A program made the translations under genes and the position numbers. This document shows, in pieces, positions 1 to 8,028 of a stretch of DNA of 30,812 nt. The stretch's first letter is position 1. Each line of letters starts with the position of its first letter. This stretch comes from an uncultured Collinsella sp. (GTDB taxonomy: Bacteria; Actinomycetota; Coriobacteriia; Coriobacteriales; Coriobacteriaceae). The stretch covers positions 1-30,812 of the forward strand of contig UQIN01000025.1 of NCBI GenBank assembly GCA_900541035.1, read 5' to 3'. A model generated the notes under the pieces. It did not search any database and was not told the origin of the DNA. It worked only from the letters and a program-made list of their open reading frames with translations.

Positions 1-183
1 TGTTGCCGCGCCCCCGCAGTGCCCGCTTCCCCCAAGGACAATTATCAGTGCAGGTCAGCGGAACTCAAAACAGGGGTCTGGCCGGCAATGCTCTGATTTT
101 CCCCGCACTTCCGGATTTAGCGCAAGCTTGACTTGAATGTTTATCAATCGGAGCTGTGAAATCTAGCGTGAACCTTGTTATTC
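1..183. other. Leading intergenic sequence, no gene seen
   Basis: No open frame with a credible start and family resemblance is visible on either strand here. The first ~100 bases are G+C-rich like the bulk of the window, and the sequence becomes A+T-rich towards the toxin-antitoxin promoter. It may include the tail of a neighbouring gene or the edge of an acquired island, but neither can be shown from this window. Confidence 0.4.
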
Positions 184-222
184 TTGTTTTAAAAGCTACA
201 CTTAACTTATAAGTTAAGTGTA
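184..222 (+). promoter_or_regulatory. Promoter with 26-bp palindromic operator for the toxin-antitoxin-chaperone operon
   Basis: Bases 197-222 form a perfect 26-bp palindrome (half-site TACACTTAACTTA). A possible -35 TTGTTT (184-189) and -10 TATAAG (208-213, 18-bp spacer) place the -10 in the centre of the palindrome. GGAGG at 232-236 is the ribosome binding site for the TTG start at 243. HTH antitoxins of this class repress their own operons by binding such palindromes, so this is the expected site for the antitoxin encoded at 690-1079. The palindrome is seen directly; the promoter boxes and the repressor assignment are inferred. Confidence 0.7.
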
Positions 223-242
223 TCTAGAAATGGAGGTGGCCC

Positions 243-656
243 TTGGCAGAAGGATATGAACTTGTCGAATACAGAGATCCCAAGGGCCGACCGTTTTGGG
301 AGTTGACGACTTCTCCTGACAACTCTCAATTTCAGAAGATGATGTCAGACCCTAAACGGATATTTGTCGCTCGTAAAATGATCGACCAGATTTCAAAAAT
401 CTACGATTACGGTTTAAAGGTTGCGAGCGGGACCTCAAAGCTGCGACGTATCGATTCTAAGATTGGTCTCTATGAACTAAAAGGGTTTGACGGGGCAAAT
501 CGAGAGATGATTTATGCCATATGTCAGGGCGTAGACAAAATTGTTCTATTGTTTTGGTTTAAAGGACATCAGGGATCAGGAAATATCAGTAAAGAAATCG
601 AGCGGGCCAAGCGATTAGCCGTAATAGCGCGTCAGCTTCTGGAATCTGAGCTTTGA
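243..656 (+). CDS. higB: HigB-type toxin (RelE/ParE fold, Gp49-like) of a TAC module
   Basis: A 137-residue protein that resembles HigB/Gp49-like toxins, which are ribosome-dependent mRNA endonucleases. The family look is clearest in the second half: a KLRRID-SKIGLYELKG strand pair (about residues 65-80), then REMIYAICQG and IVLLFWFKGHQGSGN, then a C-terminal helix beginning EIERAKRLA. This matches the usual strand-strand-FxKK/FKG-helix layout. The start is TTG at 243, supported by GGAGG at 232-236. The gene comes first in the operon, toxin before antitoxin, as in higBA and unlike relBE. The antitoxin starts 33 bases after its stop. Codon use is A+T-rich compared with the Pel genes downstream, which suggests transfer. 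The catalytic residues are not assigned. Confidence 0.75.
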   Translation: MAEGYELVEYRDPKGRPFWELTTSPDNSQFQKMMSDPKRIFVARKMIDQISKIYDYGLKVASGTSKLRRIDSKIGLYELKGFDGANREMIYAICQGVDKIVLLFWFKGHQGSGNISKEIERAKRLAVIARQLLESEL

Positions 657-689
657 CTTTTATACTTGGCTTTCGAAACGGAGAACACA

Positions 690-1079
690 ATGAAAAAAGT
701 AGATTTATCTGATTTTTACGCCGAGACAGAAACTAGCGAAACACGCGCTTATGAACACGCGCTAGATATCGAGTTTATTGTTCATCGCGAGATGAAGCAT
801 TTGGGTTTAAGCAAAAGCGATTTGGCAAAGCGTATGGGCATGAGCCTTCAGTCGCTTTCGAAGCTGTTGAATTCTCAGCCCAATATGACGTTGAAGACGA
901 TCGCTAGGTTCGAGCTCGCTTTGGGTATCAATATCGTTCCTAAGGTTACCGTTAGCTATTCTAAAGAGCTACCGTTTCTTTCATCCAACAATTCCGTGCG
1001 AGAGCAATGGTCTTTTAGGAACGAGCGTCCGTCCTCGCATGTGAATCTCGAGATGATTTCCGGAGGTTTGGCAGCATGA
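690..1079 (+). CDS. higA: HigA-type HTH antitoxin with C-terminal chaperone-addiction-like tail
   Basis: A 129-residue protein with an XRE-type helix-turn-helix at about residues 28-82 (core LSKSDLAKRMGMSLQSLSKL). It should bind the toxin and repress the operon. ATG 690 is preferred to the upstream in-frame TTG 666 because GGAG at 680-683 lies six bases before it. After the HTH comes a ~45-residue tail with Tyr90, Phe96, Trp107 and Phe109 in a polar setting. In TAC systems such a tail (the ChAD) makes the antitoxin unstable and hands it to a dedicated SecB-like chaperone. The stop overlaps the next start by four bases (ATGA), so antitoxin and chaperone are probably translationally coupled. 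The ChAD role is inferred from position and gene order. Confidence 0.75.
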   Translation: MKKVDLSDFYAETETSETRAYEHALDIEFIVHREMKHLGLSKSDLAKRMGMSLQSLSKLLNSQPNMTLKTIARFELALGINIVPKVTVSYSKELPFLSSNNSVREQWSFRNERPSSHVNLEMISGGLAA

Positions 1080-1528
1080 GTGGGGATTTTATTGCTCCAA
1101 TTCAGATCGTGAATTTGTTCGTCGTTGACTCCGATTTCCATATCGAGGATTCGCCCTCGGATAACATGGAATTAAAAGTTGACGTTAGCTACCAAGATGT
1201 CCACCTTTGGAAAAACGGTAATGACGCTCGCGCAAGTTTAAAGATGTGCGTAATTGGCAGCCTCCTTGACAGAGATGAAGGTGCACAGGAGAAGATGCAC
1301 GCTGGCGTTACAGTATCCATCTCGGTTTCAGCGCAAATGCCAATGAACTCTCCCGATGACGAGGCGCGTCACTACCTTCTTTCAAATGCTATTTCGATGG
1401 CATATGCCCATGCAAAGAGCTATTTGATGGTTGTTACTGGACTTTCGCCCATGGGAGCGCTTACATTGCCTGCCATTCTCCCTGCAGAGCTGTCAGCAGA
1501 TTGCGATGTGCCTTTTCAGAGCGAATAG
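1076..1528 (+). CDS. SecB-like chaperone of the TAC module
   Basis: A 150-residue protein with the SecB family layout. A beta-rich N-terminal half contains LKVDVSYQD and a long central strand, VTVSISVSAQM. It is followed by helical ARHYLLSNAISMAYAHAKSYLMVVTGLSP and a C-terminal TLPAILPAEL segment, which matches the SecB LxxxxxPYARExIsxLtxxggFPPLxLxPvNF region in outline. Monoderm actinobacteria normally have no general SecB, and here the gene follows a higBA pair, so the role is most likely to shield the antitoxin rather than to serve general export, as described for M. tuberculosis Rv1957. The gene overlaps the antitoxin stop by four bases. The similarity was judged by eye and is fairly distant. 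Confidence 0.7.
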   Translation: MSGDFIAPIQIVNLFVVDSDFHIEDSPSDNMELKVDVSYQDVHLWKNGNDARASLKMCVIGSLLDRDEGAQEKMHAGVTVSISVSAQMPMNSPDDEARHYLLSNAISMAYAHAKSYLMVVTGLSPMGALTLPAILPAELSADCDVPFQSE

Positions 1529-1683
1529 CAGCCTCTCAATGAGCCTGAGTCGGACGAGTTGCCATCCCCACATCCTTTAAAAAAGTTCTTAAAACAGCCT
1601 TAAAGGCGCTCCAGCTCGCGTTGACAGCGTACAATACGCATGTTTGACTATGACAAATGTGGAATTAAGGGGAGGGGTGCGCT
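1529..1683 (+). promoter_or_regulatory. Intergenic region with candidate promoter for the Pel operon
   Basis: A perfect -35 box TTGACA sits at 1621-1626. No good -10 box lies at exactly 17 bases; GACTAT at 1646-1651 (19-base spacer) is the nearest candidate. A strong Shine-Dalgarno stretch (AGGGGAGGGG, about 1668-1677) precedes the pelD start at 1684. An imperfect inverted repeat CCTTTAA/TTAAAGG brackets about 1575-1606 and could be a weak terminator of the upstream operon. Base composition changes here from A+T-rich to G+C-rich. Confidence 0.35.
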
Positions 1684-3822
1684 ATGGAAGTGCTGGTTGT
1701 TGGCAACACCGCATATGTTGACGATGACTTTTGTGCCAAGGCGTTCCCCGGGGACCATGTCCAGGTCGTCGCTGCCGCGGAAGCGCGCCGCGATGAGTCG
1801 TCGCCCCATGCCTCGTGGAAAGAGCTGCTTCAGCACTTGGAGCAGGCCTACGAGTTCGACCGCGTGGTCTACCTGTCTAATTACCTAACCCCGCATACCG
1901 ATACCGTGGGCGATATCGAGCTGCTGCGCTCGGTCTTTCGTACGTGCGCGGGTCGCCGGGTCCAACTGCTGTATGTAGCGGGGCCCGCGGGTGCCGAGGG
2001 TGCCGCCGATGCCGCGGGGCGAACGGGCAAGGGCATTATCGCGCACGCAGCCAACGACCTGTGCCGCTGCTACGCTGCTCGCGAGGGCGTTCAGACCAAG
2101 ATCCTGCGCGTGCCGTTCCTGTATACCGCGTCTGCCGCGCTGGAAGACCCGTTTTTGGTGCCGATGTTCGACGCATGCTCAACCGGATCGGCCGCTCTGC
2201 AGGGCGCGCAGGATGCGGCGTTTCCCCTGCTGTGTGCCGAGGAGCTTTCGGTGCTGGTACGCCGTATCTTCGACAGCTGGGATGGCAACTTTGAGACGCT
2301 CGACGTAGCCGATACCTTCCATCATACGGCGGGCGAGGTGGGCGAGGCCCTTCAGGCACTGTTCCCAGGGCTCTCAGTTGCCTATGGCGATTCTGCCGGC
2401 TACGCCCTGCCCGCCAGCGACGTCGCTCGCGTGCACTATGGCTGGTTTCAGCGCTACGACTTGCTGCGCGACCTCTCGACCATTCAGGCCCGCTGGGATG
2501 CTGGCCGTGCAAAGAAGGTCAACCCCTTGCGCGCGGCCATCGACCGCATTCAAATGCGCACGCTGCCTGTCAAATGCCTGGAGACGGCAGCCGCCTGGGT
2601 GCTCTTTGAAGTGCTGGAGCGCTTGTTCTCCCAATCGACCCAGCTCAACGTGCTCGATTATCGCCTGCTCTACGTGGTGCTCATCGGCACGCTGTATGGC
2701 TTGGACTTTGGCCTGGTTGCTGCGCTGCTGGCGTCGGTGGGTTTGGCTGCGAGTTACTTTACTTTGTACGGCTATACCTTCCAGGGCCTGTTCTACGAGC
2801 CGTCCAACTGGCTGCCGTTTATCGCGTACTTTGTTGTGGGTGCCGTGTGCGGCTATGTGCAGCTGCGCAACAGCGAAGCCATTAGGGCGGAGCGCGATCA
2901 AAACGAGCTCGTGCGCAACCGCAATACGTTCCTTACGCAGCTCTACCACGACGCGATCGAGGACAAGCGTGCGTACAGGCGCCAGATCGTGGGTCGCCAC
3001 GACAGCTTTGGCAAGATCTTTGCCGTGACGCAGGAGCTCGACGTGCTCAACCCACGCGACATCTATCGCAAGTGCTGCGAGCTTCTGGGCGAGATCCTCG
3101 AGAACGATTCGGTGACGATCTACCATGTTTCTGGCGGAGCATTTGCACGCTTGGTGGCAGCAAGTCCCGCGATTGCCGAAGATGCCGCACGCTCGCTTAC
3201 GCTTGAGCAGCTTGCGCCCCTTTTGGGCGACGGGGGTCGTTCGAACCTGTGGGTGAACCGCGAGCTGACGCCGGGGCTTCCCATGTTTGGATACACGATC
3301 GAGCGCGACGGGGCACCCGCCGTGTTGATCTTTGTACGTCGCGCGGCCGAAAACCAAATGACCCTCTATTATCAAAATCTGTTCCGCATCTTGTGCGGCC
3401 TGGTCGAAAGCGCGCTGGGCCGTGCCTTTGACTACGAGGCGGTGGCACAGGATAAACGCTGCGTTGACGGCACTTGCGTGCTCAAGCAGGCTGCCTTTGG
3501 CCAAGAGCTCGCGGCGGCGCAGGCGCTGGCAGATAGCAAGATGGGGAGTTTTTTGCTCCTGCGCGTGGTGCCGGGCATGGAGCCTGTCGGCGAGCTGGTG
3601 GGCGCAATTGGGTCGGCAATCCGCGAGAGCGACGCGGCGGGCTTGGTCGACGGCGACGTGCTCTACCTGCTTATGCGCCAGGCAAAGGCGTGCGATCTGC
3701 CCATTATCCGCGAGCGCCTGAGCGCAAAACAGATTGCGGTGGAACCCGTCGACGGCGAGGACATCGTGGAGCTGCTGCAGCACATCTCTTACACCGGTGA
3801 CGGTGAGGGGGGTGCCGCTTGA
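1684..3822 (+). CDS. pelD: PelD-like c-di-GMP receptor with N-terminal Rossmann/SDR-like domain
   Basis: A 712-residue membrane protein that should sense c-di-GMP and switch on polysaccharide synthesis. Residues 1-~275 look like a degenerate NAD-dependent epimerase/SDR fold: VLVVGNTAY replaces the usual GxxGxxG, and a late VPFLYT segment is present. Hydrophobic segments fill about residues 299-395, followed by a short charged coiled coil (~398-430), a GAF-like domain (~450-580) and a degenerate GGDEF domain. At the C-terminus RESD (647-650) and DGDVL (656-660) align exactly with the spacing of RxxD and GGDEF. The c-di-GMP inhibitory site is therefore kept while the catalytic signature is lost, as in Pseudomonas PelD. 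This is the first gene of the operon. The SDR-like fusion is not part of the Pseudomonas protein. Confidence 0.8.
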   Translation: MEVLVVGNTAYVDDDFCAKAFPGDHVQVVAAAEARRDESSPHASWKELLQHLEQAYEFDRVVYLSNYLTPHTDTVGDIELLRSVFRTCAGRRVQLLYVAGPAGAEGAADAAGRTGKGIIAHAANDLCRCYAAREGVQTKILRVPFLYTASAALEDPFLVPMFDACSTGSAALQGAQDAAFPLLCAEELSVLVRRIFDSWDGNFETLDVADTFHHTAGEVGEALQALFPGLSVAYGDSAGYALPASDVARVHYGWFQRYDLLRDLSTIQARWDAGRAKKVNPLRAAIDRIQMRTLPVKCLETAAAWVLFEVLERLFSQSTQLNVLDYRLLYVVLIGTLYGLDFGLVAALLASVGLAASYFTLYGYTFQGLFYEPSNWLPFIAYFVVGAVCGYVQLRNSEAIRAERDQNELVRNRNTFLTQLYHDAIEDKRAYRRQIVGRHDSFGKIFAVTQELDVLNPRDIYRKCCELLGEILENDSVTIYHVSGGAFARLVAASPAIAEDAARSLTLEQLAPLLGDGGRSNLWVNRELTPGLPMFGYTIERDGAPAVLIFVRRAAENQMTLYYQNLFRILCGLVESALGRAFDYEAVAQDKRCVDGTCVLKQAAFGQELAAAQALADSKMGSFLLLRVVPGMEPVGELVGAIGSAIRESDAAGLVDGDVLYLLMRQAKACDLPIIRERLSAKQIAVEPVDGEDIVELLQHISYTGDGEGGAA

Positions 3823-4724
3823 TCTCGCTTGTCGTTGCTGCCGTCTTGCTGCTGATTCATGCGCTGGTTTGCCTGATGCTGTGGACGCTCATGAAGCTGG
3901 GCCTGCTGCCGGTGCGCGGACACATGCTGGCTGTGATAGTGCTGGTGCCGCTGTGGGGCCCGTTGCTGGTGGTTCTGCTATCGGTCCGCGGCGCGGTGTT
4001 TGGCGAGGGGCTGAAAGAGTCTGCGTTGGAGTCGCTGCGCTTTAACGATGACCTGCATCGCAGTATGTCGGTACCGAGTGGTGAGGACGATGCAGGCGTA
4101 GTGCCGCTCGAGGAGGCGCTCATCGTCAACGACCCGGCATACCGGCGCCGCCTAATGCTCTCCATGCTCACCGAGGAGCCCGACGCTTACCTGGCGCAGC
4201 TGCAGGCGGCTAAGCTTAACGACGACGTTGAGGTGGCGCACTATGCCGCGACGGCGGTGGCGCAGATCTCCAAAGAGTCCGACCTTAAACTGCAGCAGCT
4301 GGAGCGTGCCTTTAAGACGGACCCGAGCGCGCAAAACCTCAACGAATACTGTGATTTTCTTGGTGAATACTTGGGCTCGGGCTTGGCCGAGGGGCGCGTG
4401 GCTCAGATTCAGCGCCAACAGTACGCGCGCCTGCTTGCGCGTCGCTGCGAGCGCGAGGATACCCTTGAGCTGCGCATTCGATACGCGTCGGCGCTGGCCG
4501 ATGTCGGACAGATCGACGAGGCGCAGGCCGTGACCGACCAACTGGTGCTCGACGTGCCCGAGGAGCAGGAGGTTTGGATGCTTTGCCTGCGCCTTGCGGT
4601 GATGCGCCGCGACGGTGACGAAGTCCACCGCGTGATCGATGCGATTGACAAACAGCATGTATACTTGAGCGCCGCCAACCGCGAGGAGCTTGCTTTTTGG
4701 CGCAATGGAGAGGAGGCCCGATGA
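3819..4724 (+). CDS. pelE: PelE-like membrane protein with TPR-like cytoplasmic part
   Basis: A 301-residue protein with two N-terminal membrane segments (about residues 2-24 and 30-53) followed by a helical, TPR-like cytoplasmic region rich in Leu/Ala/Glu (about 95-300). This is the PelE layout. PelE is thought to be a scaffold joining the c-di-GMP receptor PelD to the glycosyltransferase PelF at the membrane. The start is TTG 3819, overlapping the pelD stop (TTGA), with a GAGGGGGG-type Shine-Dalgarno sequence just before it. The stop overlaps the next start (ATGA at 4721). The identification rests on topology and position between PelD and the deacetylase-like gene more than on sequence motifs. 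Confidence 0.7.
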   Translation: MISLVVAAVLLLIHALVCLMLWTLMKLGLLPVRGHMLAVIVLVPLWGPLLVVLLSVRGAVFGEGLKESALESLRFNDDLHRSMSVPSGEDDAGVVPLEEALIVNDPAYRRRLMLSMLTEEPDAYLAQLQAAKLNDDVEVAHYAATAVAQISKESDLKLQQLERAFKTDPSAQNLNEYCDFLGEYLGSGLAEGRVAQIQRQQYARLLARRCEREDTLELRIRYASALADVGQIDEAQAVTDQLVLDVPEEQEVWMLCLRLAVMRRDGDEVHRVIDAIDKQHVYLSAANREELAFWRNGEEAR

Positions 4725-6601
4725 GCGTGGTACAGCATATCCGCGATCGTGCGGGCCATTTTCGCTGGATGGGGCTGCTTGTGGTGTGGGCGGTCTTTAT
4801 TGCCATGGCGGCCGTGCTGCTGGTGGAGCGCGCCGGCGTACAGTACAGTGCGGGCCAGCATAAGCTGGGGATGCTTGCCGCCAACGATGCGCTGCCGGCT
4901 TCCTCGGCAATATTTGGCCAAAAGCCCACGTGCCTGGTCATTACCGATTCCGATCAAGCTGGCGTCGAGGACGTAAAGGAGCAGTTCGACTAGATTCTGC
5001 TCGACATGAAGATCGCGCACCGCGACGTGGACCTTGCCCTGGACGGCGCGGATGCCATTCCCTCGCTGACCTCCTACGATCGCGTGATTTTGCTCATGCC
5101 GTCGCTCGATGGGCTCGGTACGCACCTGAGCGACATTATGAGTTGGGTGAGTGCCGGCGGTTCGCTTATGCTCGCCATGCCTCCGGATAACTCGGGCTAT
5201 CTGCAAGTGATTGCTCCCAAGCTTGGCATTGAATCTGCCGGATATGACTATGTAAAAGCCGAAAGCATTGTGCCGAGCGAGGACTTTATGCTGGGCGGAG
5301 GAGAGCGCTACGAGCTCTCGGACCCCTTTGATTCGTCACTTTCGGTTTCGCTGCGCGAGACGGCTCGTGTGTGGGCTAAGACCGGCGATGCGGGCGCCCC
5401 ACTCATTTGGTCGAATGACTGCGGTAGCGGGCGCACCGTGGTTTGCAATATCGGTATCTATGACAAGGTCATGCGCGGCTTTTACGCCGCGGCGACCAGC
5501 CTCCTGGGCGATGCAACGGCCTATCCGGTCATCAACAGCGCCGTGTTCTTTTTGGACGACTTTCCTAGCCCCGTGCCCTCGGGCGATGGTACTTATATCA
5601 AGCGTGACTACGGCCTTTCCATTGCGGATTTTTACACCAAGGTCTGGTGGCCCGATCTGCAAAAGCTCGCGCAAAAATACGGCATTCGCTATACCGGCGT
5701 GATGATCGAAAACTACGAGGACGCGGTCAACCAGACCGAGCCCGCGCGCCAACCCGATACCACGCAGTTCCGCTACTTTGGCGGCATGCTGCTGCAGATG
5801 GGCGGCGAGCTGGGCTTTCACGGCTACAACCATCAGCCTCTGGCACTCTGGGACACCGACTACGGCACGCTGTACGACTACAAGACCTGGAAGAACAAAG
5901 AGACGCTCGTCGCTTCGCTCAACGAACTTATCGCGTTTCAGGACGAGGTCCTGCCCAATGCTCATGGCTCGGTTTACGTGCCGCCGTCGAATATTCTTTC
6001 GGCTCGCGCGCGCAAGCTTATCGGTACCGATGTTCCGCGAATTAAGACCATTGCCAGTACGTATTTTGAGGATGGCACCGACCTGCCCTACGTGCAGGAG
6101 TTTGGCGTGGCGAGCGATGGCATTGTGGAACAGCCGCGTATTGTCTCGGGCGGCATGGTCGACGATTCCTATATGCGCCTGGCAGCCGTGTCCGAGCTCA
6201 ACATGCACTACGTGAGCACGCACTTTATGCACCCGGACGACCTTTTGGACCCCGATCGCGGAGCCAAGGAGGGCTGGGAGGTCTACAAGGGCGGCCTGGT
6301 CGACTACCTGGAGTGGCTTACCAAATCCGCGCCCGACCTGCGGCACCAGACGGCGTCGGAGTGCTCCGGTGCCATCCAGCGTTTTTCGTCCGTGACGGTG
6401 AGCGTGGATACCAGCGCGGATGCCTGGATGCTCAGCCTGGGCAATTTCCACGACGAGGCGTGGCTCATGTTCCGCGCCAATAATGGCGAGCCGGGTGCGG
6501 TGACGGGTGGCGAACTGTCGCACCTTACGGGCAATCTGTATCTGCTCAAGGCAAATGATAAGACCGTGACGATCGAGCGCAAGGAGGGTGGCGATAAATG
6601 A
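4721..6601 (+). pseudogene. pelA: PelA-type DUF2194 deacetylase-like gene interrupted by an in-frame amber codon
   Basis: The frame opened by ATG 4721 (overlapping the pelE stop as ATGA) runs without frameshift to the stop at 6599-6601, except for one TAG at 4991-4993 (codon 91). The 5' piece encodes 90 residues: a cytoplasmic stub, a membrane anchor (about residues 17-38) and the first strand of an external domain (CLVITDSD). Reading continues after the TAG as ILLDMKIAHRDVDL, so the protein context is intact on both sides. A CAG-to-TAG change would explain it. The full product would be about 626 residues. It may be a true pseudogene, a read-through or suppressed codon, a strain variant, or a sequencing/assembly error. 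Overlaps with both neighbours show the gene was built as part of the operon. Confidence 0.75.
5006..6601 (+). CDS. Open catalytic part of the PelA-type deacetylase-like protein
   Basis: This is the 531-residue open part of the interrupted gene, counted from the first ATG after the amber codon. Carbohydrate-esterase-like features are visible. In full-length numbering, Asp279-Asp280 lie in VFFLDDFPSP, and His367/His371 lie in FHGYNH, which fits the HxxxH metal motif of CE4-type deacetylases. A later HYVSTHFMHPDD segment (His496 on) may add further ligands. In Pel synthesis this enzyme partly removes acetyl groups from the exported polymer, giving it positive charge. ATG 5006 has no Shine-Dalgarno sequence at normal spacing (the nearest AAAGGAG is about 25 bases upstream). 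A protein from this start would also lack the membrane anchor or any signal peptide and would probably not reach its substrate. Confidence 0.6.
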   Translation: MKIAHRDVDLALDGADAIPSLTSYDRVILLMPSLDGLGTHLSDIMSWVSAGGSLMLAMPPDNSGYLQVIAPKLGIESAGYDYVKAESIVPSEDFMLGGGERYELSDPFDSSLSVSLRETARVWAKTGDAGAPLIWSNDCGSGRTVVCNIGIYDKVMRGFYAAATSLLGDATAYPVINSAVFFLDDFPSPVPSGDGTYIKRDYGLSIADFYTKVWWPDLQKLAQKYGIRYTGVMIENYEDAVNQTEPARQPDTTQFRYFGGMLLQMGGELGFHGYNHQPLALWDTDYGTLYDYKTWKNKETLVASLNELIAFQDEVLPNAHGSVYVPPSNILSARARKLIGTDVPRIKTIASTYFEDGTDLPYVQEFGVASDGIVEQPRIVSGGMVDDSYMRLAAVSELNMHYVSTHFMHPDDLLDPDRGAKEGWEVYKGGLVDYLEWLTKSAPDLRHQTASECSGAIQRFSSVTVSVDTSADAWMLSLGNFHDEAWLMFRANNGEPGAVTGGELSHLTGNLYLLKANDKTVTIERKEGGDK

Positions 6602-8025
6602 GAATCTGCTTGGTACTCGAGGGTTGCTACCCCTATGTGCACGGCGGCGTATCTACCTGGATGCATGGCTACATTACGGCCATGCCCGAGCACGAGTTTG
6701 TGCTGTGGGTGATCGGCGCGCATGCTGCTGACCGTGGCAAGTTTGTCTACGAGCTGCCCGGCAACGTGGTCGAGGTGCACGAGGTGTTCCTGGACGATGC
6801 TCTGCGGCTTTCGGGCGAGCAACATGAAGCCAGTTTTAACGACCGTGAGCGCGAGGCGCTACGCCGTCTGGTGTCGCTCTCCAATCCTGACTGGGACGTG
6901 TTATTCGATATCTTCCACCGCCGTCGCGTGCATCCGCTCTCGTTTTTGCAGAGCCGCACGTTTATGGATATCTTTCGCGACGTGTGCCTGGCCGAGTATC
7001 CCTACACGCCCTTTGCCGATGCATTCCACACCATGCGTTCTATGCTGCTGCCGGTGCTCTACCTGCTGGGCAGCGAGGTGCCGGTGGCCGATGTGTACCA
7101 TGCCATCTCGACCGGCTACGGTGGCCTGCTCGCCTGCCTGGGCTCAAGCGTTCACCATGCGCCGGTGCTGCTGACCGAGCATGGCATCTATACTCGCGAA
7201 CGCGAGGAAGAGATCATTCGCGCTGAATGGGTGGTGCCGTCGTTTAAGGACCGCTGGATTCGCTTTTTCTACCTGCTTTCGGAGGAGATCTATCGCCGCG
7301 CCTTCCGTGTGACGAGTTTATTCCATAACGCCCGCAAGACGCAGATCGATATGGGCTGCGATGCGGACAAATGCCTGGTCATCCCCAACGGCATCCAGTT
7401 CGACCGCTTTAAGGACATCTCCTTAAAGCCCGATGACGGCTGGGTGGACATTGGCGCGGTAGTGCGTCTGGCGCCCATCAAGGACGTCAAGACCATGATC
7501 TATGCCTTCTTTGAGTTGCACGAGCGCCTGCCCAAGGTGCGCCTGCACATCATGGGCGGCGTGGACGACGAGGAGTACGGCGCCGAGTGCCACGCGCTGG
7601 TCGAAACCCTGGGCGTGCGCGACCTGATCTTTACCGGCCGCGTCAACGTGGTCGAGTACATGGAAAAGCTCGACTTTACCATTTTGACGAGCATCTCCGA
7701 GGGCCAGCCGCTCAGCGTGCTGGAGTCGCTTGCAGCGCGCCGTCCCTGCGTGACGACTGAGGTGGGCTGCTGTCGCGAGCTTCTCGAAGGCGCCCCGGGC
7801 GACGACTTTGGCGTGGCGGGTTTTGTGACGCCGCCTATGTATCGCAAGGGCTTGGCCGATGCCATGGAACGCATGTGCACAAGCCGCGCTCGTCGCATTG
7901 AGATGGGGGAGCGCGGCCAGCGTCGCGTTGCCACGTACTTCTTGCACGAGCAGATGCTCGCCAACTATCGCGCGCTGTACGACGAGACGGCGCAAGCGTT
8001 TGACCTGCCCAGAGAGGGGGAGTAG
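6598..8025 (+). CDS. pelF: PelF-type GT4 glycosyltransferase
   Basis: A 475-residue cytosolic glycosyltransferase that should polymerise the Pel chain from UDP-activated amino sugars at the inner face of the membrane. The N-terminus MRICLVLEGCYPYVHGGVS is typical of PelF (DUF3492), with the glycine-rich acceptor-side loop YVHGGVSTW. The C-terminal Rossmann half contains IPNGI (nucleotide region), VVRLAPIKDV, HIMGG and the E-x7-E motif EGQPLSVLE, with Glu368 and Glu376. No membrane segment is seen, as expected. The start overlaps the preceding stop by four bases, and the stop is three bases from the pelG start. The match is strong across the whole length. Confidence 0.92.
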   Translation: MRICLVLEGCYPYVHGGVSTWMHGYITAMPEHEFVLWVIGAHAADRGKFVYELPGNVVEVHEVFLDDALRLSGEQHEASFNDREREALRRLVSLSNPDWDVLFDIFHRRRVHPLSFLQSRTFMDIFRDVCLAEYPYTPFADAFHTMRSMLLPVLYLLGSEVPVADVYHAISTGYGGLLACLGSSVHHAPVLLTEHGIYTREREEEIIRAEWVVPSFKDRWIRFFYLLSEEIYRRAFRVTSLFHNARKTQIDMGCDADKCLVIPNGIQFDRFKDISLKPDDGWVDIGAVVRLAPIKDVKTMIYAFFELHERLPKVRLHIMGGVDDEEYGAECHALVETLGVRDLIFTGRVNVVEYMEKLDFTILTSISEGQPLSVLESLAARRPCVTTEVGCCRELLEGAPGDDFGVAGFVTPPMYRKGLADAMERMCTSRARRIEMGERGQRRVATYFLHEQMLANYRALYDETAQAFDLPREGE

Positions 8026-8028
8026 CCG

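Noticed and set aside
5006..5008. ATG 5006 as the natural start of the deacetylase-like gene
   Set aside because: It lacks a Shine-Dalgarno sequence at working distance and any signal or membrane segment, while the in-frame upstream part provides the anchor and overlaps pelE as the other genes do.
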